From Planctomycetota bacterium (lineage in GTDB: Bacteria; Planctomycetota; JAJSAM01; JAJVHW01): a DNA stretch of 57,600 nucleotides. The DNA is taken from positions 1 to 57,600 of the forward strand of contig JAJVHW010000041.1 of the NCBI GenBank assembly GCA_022072415.1, written 5' to 3'. How positions within the stretch are numbered: the stretch's first letter is position 1; each line of letters opens with the position of its first letter. This document shows positions 7,898 through 17,184 of the stretch, in pieces. A program made the translations under genes and the position numbers. Below the pieces are notes generated by a model. The model was given only the letters and a program-made list of their open reading frames with translations. It was not told the DNA's origin and made no database searches.

Positions 7898-8998
7898 GTG
7901 ACGCCCGTCCGCTCCGATCCGGGCATGCGCACGGCCCCGCTTCGAACCTCCTGCGGGGGGGCACTCCGTTCCCCTCGCTTCCCCCCCCGCCCGTTCCAGC
8001 GTGCCGCCGCGGCCGCGCTGATCGCCTTCGCGGCGCTCGCGACGGCGCCGTCGTGCGCGGGCACGCAGGGAGAGGACGGGCAGACCCTCCAGGCGTACCT
8101 CGAGAACGCGGCGCAGTACTACGACGGCGGGCACTACCTCCGCGCGTACCAGCAGTGGGAGCGTGCGCTCGAGCTCGAACCGTCCGAGGAGAAGGCGCTC
8201 CTCGGGCAGGCGATGGCCCTGTACCAGCTCGGTCGCGAGGAGTCGAAGGACGGCGTGGACCGCCTCGCCGAGGCGGAGCGGCGGCTGGACGGGCTCCGGC
8301 GCGAGGGCCTCGGCGACATGGCGTGGAAGGCGGAGCTCGGATTCGCGTTCGCGCAGCAGCGCTGGGCGGAGCTCTACGACCGGAAGCTCCGGAAGCTCGA
8401 GGCGGACGAGAAGGCCGGCGCGCTCGCCGCCGAGGGCGCCGCGCAGCTCCCCGTGGTCCGCGCGGAGCTCCCGAAGCGGATCGCGCGCGCGGAGGCGAGC
8501 TTCGGCAAGGTCCTCGAGGACAAGCGGACCGAGCCGAACTTCCACCTCACGTGCTGGCTGGGGCTCGCCCGCGCCGCGGCGATGCGCGGGGACTGGCAGG
8601 GCGCCCACGACTGGGCGCGGAAGTACGAGAAGAAGGTCACCGAGTCGAAGGCGTTCTGGAAGAAGCAGGGTCAGGAGTACGCGTCGAAGCTGTTCGGCGC
8701 GGAGCTCCAGGAGGCGGAACTCCGGGACGTCCTCGCCAACTGCCTCTTCAAGCTCGGTCGCGACGAGGAGGCGGAGCGGGAGCTCGACGCGCTCATCGCG
8801 CTCCAGGGCACGCGCGCCGACGCCTACCTGAACCGAGGCGTGCTGCGCCACCGCCGGAGGGCCTGGGACCTCGCCCGCTCCGACCTCCGGCGGTTCCTCC
8901 AGATCAGCCCGCTGCCGAAGGGCGATCCGGAGCTTCTCCGCGCCGCGGAGCTCCTCGTCGAGTGCGAGGACGAGCTCGCTCTCGAGCGGAAGGAGTGA
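7898..8998 (+). CDS. Lipoprotein with TPR-like repeats
   Basis: GTG start, signal with ATAPSC lipobox-like site; helical repeats ENAAQYYDGGHYLRAYQQWERALELEPSEEKALLGQAMALYQLG. Confidence 0.75.
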   Translation: MTPVRSDPGMRTAPLRTSCGGALRSPRFPPRPFQRAAAAALIAFAALATAPSCAGTQGEDGQTLQAYLENAAQYYDGGHYLRAYQQWERALELEPSEEKALLGQAMALYQLGREESKDGVDRLAEAERRLDGLRREGLGDMAWKAELGFAFAQQRWAELYDRKLRKLEADEKAGALAAEGAAQLPVVRAELPKRIARAEASFGKVLEDKRTEPNFHLTCWLGLARAAAMRGDWQGAHDWARKYEKKVTESKAFWKKQGQEYASKLFGAELQEAELRDVLANCLFKLGRDEEAERELDALIALQGTRADAYLNRGVLRHRRRAWDLARSDLRRFLQISPLPKGDPELLRAAELLVECEDELALERKE

Positions 8999-9042
8999 CC
9001 CGTCCGGCCGCCGGGCGGCGCAAGGTGCGGTAGGATCCCGGG

Positions 9043-10161
9043 ATGCAGCGTCGCTCCCGATCCCGCGCGTCTTCCGGCAGGTCGTGTCGCGAGCCCTCCC
9101 GCGCGCCGCTCCTCGCGGCGCTCGTCCTTGCGGCGGCCGCGGCGTTCGCACCGTCCTCGCCCGCGCTCGCGGGAGACGTGCTCGAGCTCCGGTCCGGGGA
9201 GCTCGTCCCGGGGCGCGTCGTCGCCCTCGACGACCAGGGCGTCACGTTCGCGCGCGAGGCGGGCGGCGAGATCCGCGTCGGCTGGGACAAGGTGTGGCCC
9301 GGCTGCAGGTTCGACCTGTGGGAGAGATCGCTCGCGGCGGACGACGCGACGGGTCGCGTCCGGCTCGGCGAGTTCGGGATCGAGAACGAACTCTGGGGCC
9401 CCGCGCGGCGCGTGCTCGTCCAGGCGAAGGGGCTCGGCCACGCGGATCCTGCGTCGGTGGACGCGAAGCTCGCCGAGCTCCGGCGGCTGGAGGCCGACGA
9501 CGCAATCGCCGAGGCGGAGGCGCTGTCGTCGCGCGCCGAACTCGAGAAGGCCCTCGACCGCATCCGGACCTACCTCCGCGGCGCGGAACCGGGCGCCGAC
9601 GCGGACCGCGCGCGGGCGCTCGTCCCCGACCTCCTCGCGCGGATCGAGAAGCGCGACCTCGACGCGAAGGAGGACGAGGAGGCGCGGAGGCAGGCCGAGA
9701 AGGACGGGAAGCTGAAGGAGTGGATCTCGAAGCAGATGAAGTCGGCCGACGCGAGGAAGGCCGAGGGCGGGAAGCAGGCGGCCGACGGGTTCACGCAGCT
9801 CGCAGCGGGCAACCAGACGCGCACCCGGGACCATCTCGCGAAGTCGGAGGCGGCGTACAAGGCCGCGCGGGACCTCTACGCGAAGGTGCGGAAAGCCGTC
9901 CGCACGGGAGACGTCGCGGAGGAGTGCGCCGAGCGCATGAAGGACTGCGACCTCCGCGTCGTCGAGGTGCTCGCGCGCTGGGGCCGCATGGAGTGCGACA
10001 ACAAGGCGTGGAAGAAGGCCTCGCCGGTGGTGGACCGCGGGCTCGTGACGGATCCCGTCAACAAGGAGCTCCTCGACCTGAGGAAGCTGATCGACGAGAG
10101 CTGGGTGCGGAGGAAGCTCTCCGGCATCACGAACGCGACCGGGCACTCGTCGAGCAACTGA
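9043..10161 (+). CDS. Secreted hypothetical protein, helical repeat C-terminus
   Basis: Signal peptide LLAALVLAAAAAFAPSSPALAG, then GDVLELRSGELVPGRVVALDDQGVTF...; coding-type GC3 pattern. Confidence 0.7.
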   Translation: MQRRSRSRASSGRSCREPSRAPLLAALVLAAAAAFAPSSPALAGDVLELRSGELVPGRVVALDDQGVTFAREAGGEIRVGWDKVWPGCRFDLWERSLAADDATGRVRLGEFGIENELWGPARRVLVQAKGLGHADPASVDAKLAELRRLEADDAIAEAEALSSRAELEKALDRIRTYLRGAEPGADADRARALVPDLLARIEKRDLDAKEDEEARRQAEKDGKLKEWISKQMKSADARKAEGGKQAADGFTQLAAGNQTRTRDHLAKSEAAYKAARDLYAKVRKAVRTGDVAEECAERMKDCDLRVVEVLARWGRMECDNKAWKKASPVVDRGLVTDPVNKELLDLRKLIDESWVRRKLSGITNATGHSSSN

Positions 10162-10237
10162 CGGCACGCAACTGACGTCACGCAACTGACGTCACGCAAC
10201 TGACGTCGAGCGACTGACGTCAGGCGGCCGACGTCGT
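10154..10237. repeat. 14-bp degenerate tandem repeat x6 (GCAACTGACGTCAC) between convergent genes
   Basis: GCAACTGACGGCAC|GCAACTGACGTCAC|GCAACTGACGTCAC|GCAACTGACGTCGA|GCGACTGACGTCAG|GCGGCCGACGTCGT. Confidence 0.93.
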
Positions 10238-10248
10238 GCGACCTCCGC

Positions 10249-11382
10249 CTACGAAGCGGCGCCGCCGCGGGGCCAGTATCCTTCCAGCAGCGAGTCGCCG
10301 CCGCATGCCGTGACGCGCGCGTTCTCGAGCCGCGGCGCGCTCGAGATCGGCCATCCGCCGCCGTCGAACGGCGTCGGGCCCGATCCGCCGATCACCACCG
10401 GCGCCGTGAACGCGGCCACCTGGCGGACGCATCCGGCGCGGAGCGTGGCGCCCGTGAGCACTCCCCCGGCCTCGAGCAGGACGCGGCGGATCCCGCGCTT
10501 CCGCATGTCCCGGAAGGCCGCGCCGAGCTTCACGTGTCCGTTCGGTCCCCGGGGCATCGCGGCGACCTCCGCCCCGCGCGCCTCGACGGCCGCGCGGCGC
10601 GCTGGGTCCGCTCCTTCGGCGCAGTAGAACAGCGTGCGCGCCTCGCGGGCGGTCTGGACCACGCGGGCCGTGTCCGGGGTCCGCAGGTCCGTGTCCAGGA
10701 CGACCCGAACCGGAGACGAACCCCCCGCCGCGGTGCGCACGGTGAGCAGCGGATCGTCCGCCTCCACGGTGCCCCGTCCCACGACGACCGCGTCCACGCT
10801 CGCGCGGAGCTCCTGGACCACCTCGCGGGACTGAGCGCCGGTGATCCAGCGCGAGTGGCCTCCGGAGTCGGCGATCCGCCCGTCGGCGGACATCGCCCAC
10901 TTGGCGATGACCCAGGGGACCTCCGCGAGCAGCGCGCGCTCGTAGCGGCCGAGGAGCTCGTCGCACGCCTCGCGCAGCACACCGGTCTCCCACGCGATTC
11001 CGGCGCGCGCGAACGCGTCCGCGGCGAGGCCTCGCGTGTCCGGATTCGGATCGGCGCTTCCGGCCACGACCCGCGCGACGCCCGACGCGACCACGAGCGG
11101 CACGCACGGCGGGGTCTTCTTGTTCACGTGCCCGCACGGCTCCAGCGTCACGACGAGCGTGCCGCCGCGCGCGCGGTCGCCGGCTTCCGCGAGGGCGCCG
11201 ACCTCCGCGTGGGCGCCGCCCCACCGCGCGTGGTACCCGCGGCCGACGACGGAGCCGTCCGCCGAGAGGACCACCGCTCCGACGAGCGGGTTCGGCTCCA
11301 CGCGGAAGCGTCCGCGCCGGGCGAGGTCGGCGGCCTCGGCCATCGCGCGCCGCACGGACTCGTCGCGCGCGTCCCGGTTCAC
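10249..11382 (-). CDS. ribD: Bifunctional diaminohydroxyphosphoribosylaminopyrimidine deaminase/reductase
   Basis: HAEVGAL, LEPCGHVNKKTPPC deaminase motifs, reductase domain; GTG start overlaps miaB stop (GTGA). Confidence 0.9.
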   Translation of the reverse strand: MNRDARDESVRRAMAEAADLARRGRFRVEPNPLVGAVVLSADGSVVGRGYHARWGGAHAEVGALAEAGDRARGGTLVVTLEPCGHVNKKTPPCVPLVVASGVARVVAGSADPNPDTRGLAADAFARAGIAWETGVLREACDELLGRYERALLAEVPWVIAKWAMSADGRIADSGGHSRWITGAQSREVVQELRASVDAVVVGRGTVEADDPLLTVRTAAGGSSPVRVVLDTDLRTPDTARVVQTAREARTLFYCAEGADPARRAAVEARGAEVAAMPRGPNGHVKLGAAFRDMRKRGIRRVLLEAGGVLTGATLRAGCVRQVAAFTAPVVIGGSGPTPFDGGGWPISSAPRLENARVTACGGDSLLEGYWPRGGAAS

Positions 11383-12737
11383 CGCTCGGATCCGGCGACG
11401 AGGCGCCCGTAGAGGGCGGGCGCGGTCGCGCGCTCCACGTCCACCTGCACGAACCGTCCGGAGAGTTCCGCGGGACCCTCGAAGATCACCGTGCGGTGGC
11501 CGTCCTCGAGCCCCGCGAGGCGCGAGGCGTCCTTCTCCGACGGGCCGTCCACGAGCACCTCGATGCGGCGTCCCGCGAACGCCGAGTTCCGCCGGAGCGC
11601 GATCTCGTCCTGGAGGTCGAGCAGGTCGTTGTTGCGGCGCTTCTTCTCCGCCTCGGGGACGTCGTCCGCGAGGTCCGACGCGGCGGTGCCGGGGCGCGGC
11701 GAGTACTTGAACACGTAGATCTGCTTGAAGCCCACCTGTTCGACCAGGGTCCTCGTGGCGAGGTACTCCTCCTCGGTCTCGCCGGGGAACCCGACGATGA
11801 GGTCGGTCGCGAGCTCGATGCCCGGGCAGAGCTCCCGGGCGCGCGCGCAGAGCTCGAGGTAGCGGTCCCGCGTGTACCCGCGGCGCATGCGGCGGAGCAC
11901 CGCGTCGGAGCCGGACTGCGCGGGGAAGTGGAGGTAGCCGCACGCGCGGGGGAGCTCCCCCATCGCCTCGAGCAGGTCCTCGCGGAGGTCCATCGGGTTG
12001 CTGGTGAGGAAGCGGATCCGCTCGATCCCGGGGACCCTGTCCACGGCGCGGATCAGGGTCGCGAGCGTCGGGCGGCGCCCGTCCGGGCCGGCGTCGAGCG
12101 TGCGCCCGTACGTGTTGATGTTCTGGCCGAGGAGCGTCACCTCGCGCACGCCGTCGTCGGCGAGCCGGCGCACCTCTTCGGCCACGTCCTCGAGCGAGCG
12201 GTCGATCTGCGGGCCGCGCGTCCTCGGGACGATGCAGTAGCTGCACTTGTGGTCGCACCCGCGCATCACGGAGACGAACGCGCGGTGGCGCTGCGGCCGG
12301 ATGCGCACGTCCCGCCGCACGTCCACGTACCCGTCGGTCTCGACCGCGAGGACCTGGCCCTCGGCCCGGGCGCGCTCGACGAGCGCGTCCATCACGGGGA
12401 ACCGTCGCGTGCCGCAGACGATGTCCACGTGCGGCATCCGCCGGAGGATCGACTCGGCCTCGCGCTGCGCCATGCAGCCCATCACGCCGATCAGCAACGA
12501 CGGGTCGGTGCGCTTCCTCTCCCGCAGCGCGCCGAGACGCGACCACACGCGGTGCTCGCTCTGGTCGCGCACGGAGCACGTGTTGAAGAGGATCAGCTCG
12601 GCGGCCTCCGCGTCCTCGGTGCGCTCCCAGCCCTTCGACGCGAGACGCGAGAGCGCGAGCTCCCCGTCGAGGACGTTCATCTGGCAGCCGAAGGCCTCGA
12701 CGTAGACCTTCCTCGCGCGCGGCGCCTCGGCGGTCAA
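11379..12737 (-). CDS. miaB: tRNA-2-methylthio-N6-dimethylallyladenosine synthase
   Basis: VYVEAFGCQMNVLDGELA...CDHKCSYCIVPRTRG radical SAM; C-terminal TRAM-like domain. Confidence 0.93.
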   Translation of the reverse strand: MTAEAPRARKVYVEAFGCQMNVLDGELALSRLASKGWERTEDAEAAELILFNTCSVRDQSEHRVWSRLGALRERKRTDPSLLIGVMGCMAQREAESILRRMPHVDIVCGTRRFPVMDALVERARAEGQVLAVETDGYVDVRRDVRIRPQRHRAFVSVMRGCDHKCSYCIVPRTRGPQIDRSLEDVAEEVRRLADDGVREVTLLGQNINTYGRTLDAGPDGRRPTLATLIRAVDRVPGIERIRFLTSNPMDLREDLLEAMGELPRACGYLHFPAQSGSDAVLRRMRRGYTRDRYLELCARARELCPGIELATDLIVGFPGETEEEYLATRTLVEQVGFKQIYVFKYSPRPGTAASDLADDVPEAEKKRRNNDLLDLQDEIALRRNSAFAGRRIEVLVDGPSEKDASRLAGLEDGHRTVIFEGPAELSGRFVQVDVERATAPALYGRLVAGSER

Positions 12738-13525
12738 GCGGCGGCCTCCGCCCGGGCGAGCTTGCGAGCGAGATCGTCCTTCCGCTCCTCGAGGGCGCGG
12801 ATCGCCCCGTCGTCCTCGGCCGAGAGGATCTCCTCGTCGGCCTCCGCGAGCGCGCGGCGGAGCGCCGCGGCGGCCTCCGGCCCGAATCCGGCGTTCAGGA
12901 ACGAGTCGGCCGCGAGGGTGAACCCCTGCAGCGCGCCGCCGTCCGGGTACATGTGGCGGTAGAGCTCCCGCAGCCCGTCGCGGTAGACCTCGCGGACGAG
13001 CTGCTCGCCGAACAGGAACGACGACCGGACGACCACGGTGCCGCGCCCCATCGACGGCAGGATCTGCTCGAGGCGGCGCCGCGCGCGGCCGTAGAGGTTC
13101 CGCACGTGCTTCAGGCGCTTGGGGTAGTAGACGTTCACCTCGCGGTAGTACCTCTCGTACTCCTCCGGATCGATCCGCATGGACTCGTCGCGGACGGTGA
13201 AGTGCTCCTCCTTGAGCAGCGAGACCTCGTGATAGATGTTCGACACGTGGCTGTCGAACGGGTCGGCGCTCGTCGCCGTGCGGAAGAGCCGGTGGGACTG
13301 CTCCCGGAGGTGCGAGAGGTCCCCGTCCCGGAGCTTCTCGAGGGACGACGCGTCGAGCAGCGTCTCCAGCTCCTCCGGCGGAAGCTGGAGTTCCTTCCGG
13401 TCCACGCCGTAGCGCTCCGCGAATCCCATGACGCGGCGCTCGTAGGACCCGAACAGCGCGTGGAACGTGACGTACGAACCGTAGAAGGTCCGGATCAGTA
13501 TCCAGCGGCGCTCGTCGGAGCGCAT
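12734..13525 (-). CDS. Conserved-looking hypothetical protein, soluble helical, coupled to miaB
   Basis: 263 aa MRSDERRWILIRTFYGSYVTFHALFGSYERR...; ATGA overlap with miaB; 49 bp after rplQ. Confidence 0.8.
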   Translation of the reverse strand: MRSDERRWILIRTFYGSYVTFHALFGSYERRVMGFAERYGVDRKELQLPPEELETLLDASSLEKLRDGDLSHLREQSHRLFRTATSADPFDSHVSNIYHEVSLLKEEHFTVRDESMRIDPEEYERYYREVNVYYPKRLKHVRNLYGRARRRLEQILPSMGRGTVVVRSSFLFGEQLVREVYRDGLRELYRHMYPDGGALQGFTLAADSFLNAGFGPEAAAALRRALAEADEEILSAEDDGAIRALEERKDDLARKLARAEAAA

Positions 13526-13574
13526 GGGGGATGTCCGGCGGGTCCCGGCGCCCTCGCGGGCGCCGGGGCTCCGG

Positions 13575-14066
13575 TCAGCCCTCCGTCGGAAGCGCGCCGC
13601 CGCCTGCGCGGGCCTTGCGCTTCTCGTCGCGCGCCGCGCGGGCGGCGGCCTTCGCCGCCGCGTCGGCCTCGGCGTCGAAGTCCACGAGCTCGAAGATGGC
13701 GACCGGAGCGCGGTCGCCGAGCCTCGGCATCGCCTTCTTCATGATGCGCGTGTAGCCGCCCGGACGGTCCGCGAAGCGCGGCCCGATCTCGTCCACGAGC
13801 TTGACCGCGACGGTCTCGTCGTGGAGCGCGGAGATGAGCTTGCGGATGGCGTTCAGGCGCACGTTCCGCGCGCCCTCGCCCTTCGCAGCCGCGCCGCGCT
13901 TCGCCGCGGTGATGAGGGACTCCGCCCAGGGGCGGAACTCCTTCGCCTTCGGCACCGTCGTCTCGATCCGGCCGTGCGTGAAGAGCGCGCACACCACGTG
14001 ACGGCGGAGCGCCTCGCGCTGCGGGCTCTTCCGGCCAAGCTTGCGGCCCTTGTTCCTGTGCCTCAT
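13575..14066 (-). CDS. rplQ: 50S ribosomal protein L17 with C-terminal extension
   Basis: MRHRNKGRKLGRKSPQREALRRHVVCALFTHGRIETTVPKAKE. Confidence 0.97.
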   Translation of the reverse strand: MRHRNKGRKLGRKSPQREALRRHVVCALFTHGRIETTVPKAKEFRPWAESLITAAKRGAAAKGEGARNVRLNAIRKLISALHDETVAVKLVDEIGPRFADRPGGYTRIMKKAMPRLGDRAPVAIFELVDFDAEADAAAKAAARAARDEKRKARAGGGALPTEG

Positions 14067-14087
14067 GTCGTCCTCCGGTTCCCTGGA

Positions 14088-15125
14088 TCAGCCCTTGAGG
14101 ACGGCGTCCACGTCCATGTCGAGCGAGAGACCCAGGTCCTCGAGCTTCTTCTCGATCTCCTTCAGGGTCGTCTTGCCGAAATTCTTCACGTTGAGGAGCT
14201 CGTCCTTCTCGCGGCGGCAGAGGTCCGCCACAGTCTCGATCCCCTCCTCGCGCATGCAGTTCGCGGCGCGGACGGAGAGCTCGAGCGACGAGATCGGACG
14301 CGACAGCACCTCGCGGGAGCTCGCGCCGCCCGCCGAGGACGCGGCGCCGGACGGCGCGGACGGAGCCGACGCCTCGCCGATCCCGGAGAAGAGCCCGGCG
14401 GCGGCGGACGATCCGCCGGTGTCGCCCGGGAGCACGAACGCGTTCAGGTGCTTCCGGTAGATCTTCGACGACTCCACCAGCGCCTCGTCGGGCGAGACGG
14501 TGCCGTTCGTCCAGATCTCGATGGAGAGCTTGTCGTAGTTCGTCATCTTGCCCACGCGGGTCGCCGTCACGCTGTGACGGACGCGGACCACGGGGGAGAA
14601 GAGCGAGTCCACGGGGATCACGCCGAGCTCCATCTCCGCGTCGTAGTTCTCCTCCGCGGTGACGAAGCCGCGGCCGCGGCGGACGGTGATCTCCATCTCG
14701 AGCGTCACGCCGTCCTTGGCGATCGTGCAGAGGTAGAGGTCCTTGTTGAGGATCGAGACGTCCTGGGTCTCCTCGAACAGCGAGGCCGTGACCGCGCCCT
14801 TCTTCGTCGCGCGCAGGCGGAGCTGGCGCGGCTCGGAGGACTCGGAGCGGACGAGGAGCCGCTTCACGTTGAGGACGATCTCGGTCATGTCCTCCACGAC
14901 GCCGTCGATCGTGGAGAACTCGTGGGGCGCGCCCTGGACGCGCACGTGCGTGACCGCCGACCCCTCGAGGGACGACAGCAGCACGCGGCGGAGGCCGTTG
15001 CCCACGGTGTGCCCGAAGCCGCGCTCGAAGGGCTCGGCGACGAACAGCGCGTAGTTCGCGTTGGAAACCGCCTCGTCGCGGATGACGCGGTTGGGAAGCT
15101 CGAATTCACGCCAGCGGATTCGCAT
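14088..15125 (-). CDS. rpoA: RNA polymerase alpha subunit
   Basis: FVAEPFERGFGHTVGNGLRRVLLSSLEGSAVT; alpha-CTD NVKNFGKTTLKEIEKKLEDLGLSL; Ala/Ser/Gly-rich interdomain linker. Confidence 0.97.
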   Translation of the reverse strand: MRIRWREFELPNRVIRDEAVSNANYALFVAEPFERGFGHTVGNGLRRVLLSSLEGSAVTHVRVQGAPHEFSTIDGVVEDMTEIVLNVKRLLVRSESSEPRQLRLRATKKGAVTASLFEETQDVSILNKDLYLCTIAKDGVTLEMEITVRRGRGFVTAEENYDAEMELGVIPVDSLFSPVVRVRHSVTATRVGKMTNYDKLSIEIWTNGTVSPDEALVESSKIYRKHLNAFVLPGDTGGSSAAAGLFSGIGEASAPSAPSGAASSAGGASSREVLSRPISSLELSVRAANCMREEGIETVADLCRREKDELLNVKNFGKTTLKEIEKKLEDLGLSLDMDVDAVLKG

Positions 15126-15150
15126 GGTGTTCCTCCTCTCGCGCCGCGCG

Positions 15151-15783
15151 TCAGCGCGAGCAGACCTCGACCACGAACAGTTCGTTGATGTCGAACGGCA
15201 CGTCCTGGCGCTTCGGGAGCGTGATCACGTTCCCGGAGAGCTGGGCCTCGTCCACCTGCACCCACGACGGCGGCTGGCGGAGGGCCTTGGCGGCGTCGAG
15301 CCCGCCCTTGAGCAGGTTGCGGCTGCGCTCGACGCCCGCGGCGGCGACGACGTCGCCCGCGCGCACGACGTAGCCCGGAGCGGTGACGCGCCGGCCGTTG
15401 ACGTTCACGTGGCCGTGCACCACCGACTGGCGGGCCGCGGCGCGCGAGGCGGCGAAGCCCATGGCGTAGAGGACGTTGTCCAGGCGGCGCTCGAGGAGCA
15501 TCAGCAGGTTCTCGCCCGTGTTGCCCTTCAGGCGGCCGGCCTCCTCGAACACGCGGCGGAAGCCGCGCTCGTGCAGCCCGTAGATGCGCTTCAGCTTCTG
15601 CTTCTCGCGCAGGCGGGTGCCGTACTCGGACATGCGCCCGCGACCCTTGCGGCCGGCGAGGCCCGGAGGCGTCTCGCGCCGGCGGGCCGCGCACTTCTCG
15701 GTGAAGCAGCGCGCGCCCTTCAGGTACAGCAGGACGCCCTCGCGCCGGCAGAGCCGGCACTTCGCGTCAGCGACTTTCGCCAT
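15151..15783 (-). CDS. rpsD: 30S ribosomal protein S4 (zinc-binding type)
   Basis: CRLCRREG...CFTEKC; KLKRIYGLHERGFRRVFEEA. Confidence 0.96.
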   Translation of the reverse strand: MAKVADAKCRLCRREGVLLYLKGARCFTEKCAARRRETPPGLAGRKGRGRMSEYGTRLREKQKLKRIYGLHERGFRRVFEEAGRLKGNTGENLLMLLERRLDNVLYAMGFAASRAAARQSVVHGHVNVNGRRVTAPGYVVRAGDVVAAAGVERSRNLLKGGLDAAKALRQPPSWVQVDEAQLSGNVITLPKRQDVPFDINELFVVEVCSR

Positions 15784-15823
15784 GGTCTCCTTCGTCCTTC
15801 CTCACGCGTGCCCGTCCGGTTCA

Positions 15824-15858
15824 CCCCTCCGCTCGGAGGGGCGGCTCCCGCAGAGCCG
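15824..15858 (-). promoter_or_regulatory. Tandem hairpins in the rpsK-rpsD intergenic region (S4 leader candidate)
   Basis: CCCCTCC-GCTC-GGAGGGG (15824-15841) and CGGCTC-CCGCA-GAGCCG (15842-15858), in a 178-bp gap. Confidence 0.45.
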
Positions 15859-15961
15859 GACGTTCCGGGGACCCTCGTCCCGCGGGGCGCGCGTCGCGCC
15901 GGGAGCGCGCCGGGAGCTTCCGCCCCCGTGCGCACCTATGTGTTTCGGTACCGCCCGCGGA

Positions 15962-16417
15962 TCAGACGCGGCGCCGCTTGCGCGGCCTGCATCCGTTGTG
16001 CGGGATCGGGGTGACGTCCTCGATCGCCTTGATCTTGAGCCCCGCCGCGGCCAGCGCCCGGATGGCGGACTCGCGTCCGGCGCCCGGACCGCGCACGAGC
16101 ACCTCGACCTCGCGCACGCCGAGCTTCATCGCCTTGTCGGCGACCCGCTCGGCCGCCCGCTGGGCGCCGAACGGCGTGCTCTTGCGCGATCCCTTGAAGC
16201 CGGCGGTGCCCGCCGACTCCCAGCAGAGCGTCTCGCCGCCGGGCTCGGCGACGGTGACGATGGTGTTGTTGAAGCTCGCGTGCACGTGCACCACGGCGCG
16301 CGGCACGTTCCGCTTCCCCTTCTTCGGGGCGGCGGGAGCGGCGGCCGCCGCGGGCGCGGCGTCCTTCGGCGCCTCCTTCGGCGCCTCCTTCGTTGCCTGG
16401 GGCTTGTCCTGGCTCAT
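15962..16417 (-). CDS. rpsK: 30S ribosomal protein S11
   Basis: [45 protein letters not shown]...[12 protein letters not shown]; Ala/Lys-rich N-terminal extension. Confidence 0.96.
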   Translation of the reverse strand: MSQDKPQATKEAPKEAPKDAAPAAAAAPAAPKKGKRNVPRAVVHVHASFNNTIVTVAEPGGETLCWESAGTAGFKGSRKSTPFGAQRAAERVADKAMKLGVREVEVLVRGPGAGRESAIRALAAAGLKIKAIEDVTPIPHNGCRPRKRRRV

Positions 16418-16421
16418 CCGA

Positions 16422-16802
16422 TCACATCTCCTTCACGGACTTCTTGCGCGCGACCGTCTTGCGCGGGCCCTTGCGCGTGCGCGCGTTCGTGCGCGTGCGC
16501 TGGCCGCGGGCCGGGAGGCCCCTGATGTGGCGCGAGCCGCGGTAGCACTTGATCTCCTTCAGGCGCTGGATGTTCTGCAGCACCTGACGGCGGAGTTGGC
16601 CTTCGACCACGTACTTCCGCTCGATGAGCTGGTTCAGTTGCGACACCTGCTCCTCGGTGATGTCCTTCGCCCGGGTGGCCGGGTCGATGCGGAGCTCCTC
16701 GAGGATCGCCGCGGACACCTTGGGTCCGATGCCGTAGATGTACCGGAGCGCGATGTCGATTCGCTTGCCCGGAGGGATGTCCACGCCGCTTACACGGGGC
16801 AT
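16422..16802 (-). CDS. rpsM: 30S ribosomal protein S13
   Basis: [34 protein letters not shown]. Confidence 0.97.
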   Translation of the reverse strand: MPRVSGVDIPPGKRIDIALRYIYGIGPKVSAAILEELRIDPATRAKDITEEQVSQLNQLIERKYVVEGQLRRQVLQNIQRLKEIKCYRGSRHIRGLPARGQRTRTNARTRKGPRKTVARKKSVKEM

Positions 16803-16812
16803 TTCAGACCTC

Positions 16813-16926
16813 TCAGCCCTGACGCTGCTTGTGGCGCTTGTCCTTGCAGATCACCCGGAGGACGCCGTTTCTCCGGACGACGCGGCACTGGTCGCACATG
16901 CGCCGCACGCTGGTTCGTACCTTCAT
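16813..16926 (-). CDS. rpmJ: 50S ribosomal protein L36 (C+ zinc form)
   Basis: [37 protein letters not shown] (not in ORF track). Confidence 0.95.
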   Translation of the reverse strand: MKVRTSVRRMCDQCRVVRRNGVLRVICKDKRHKQRQG

Positions 16927-16932
16927 GGTTCT

Positions 16933-17184
16933 TCACCTCCCCCGGGCGCCCGTCGGGCGGCCGAGGATCCTGCACTCACCGGAATCGAACGGGGAGACCT
17001 CCACGAGGACCCGGTCGCCCGGCACCAGGCGGGTGAGGACCGCGCGGGCGCCGTGCGCCAGGTGGCCCCGGAGGAGCCTCCCGGCCCCCGCGCCGGGAAC
17101 CTCCACGCTCACCATGCCGTTCGGCAGGATCTGCCTCACGACGGCTCGCACGGACGTCTCGGACGGGGCGTTCGGGTGGTCCAT
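16933..17184 (-). CDS. infA: Translation initiation factor IF-1, divergent
   Basis: ILPNGMVSVEVPGAGAGRLLRGHLAHGARAVLTRLVPGDRVLVEVSPFDSGECRI; position between map and rpmJ. Confidence 0.88.
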   Translation of the reverse strand: MDHPNAPSETSVRAVVRQILPNGMVSVEVPGAGAGRLLRGHLAHGARAVLTRLVPGDRVLVEVSPFDSGECRILGRPTGARGR

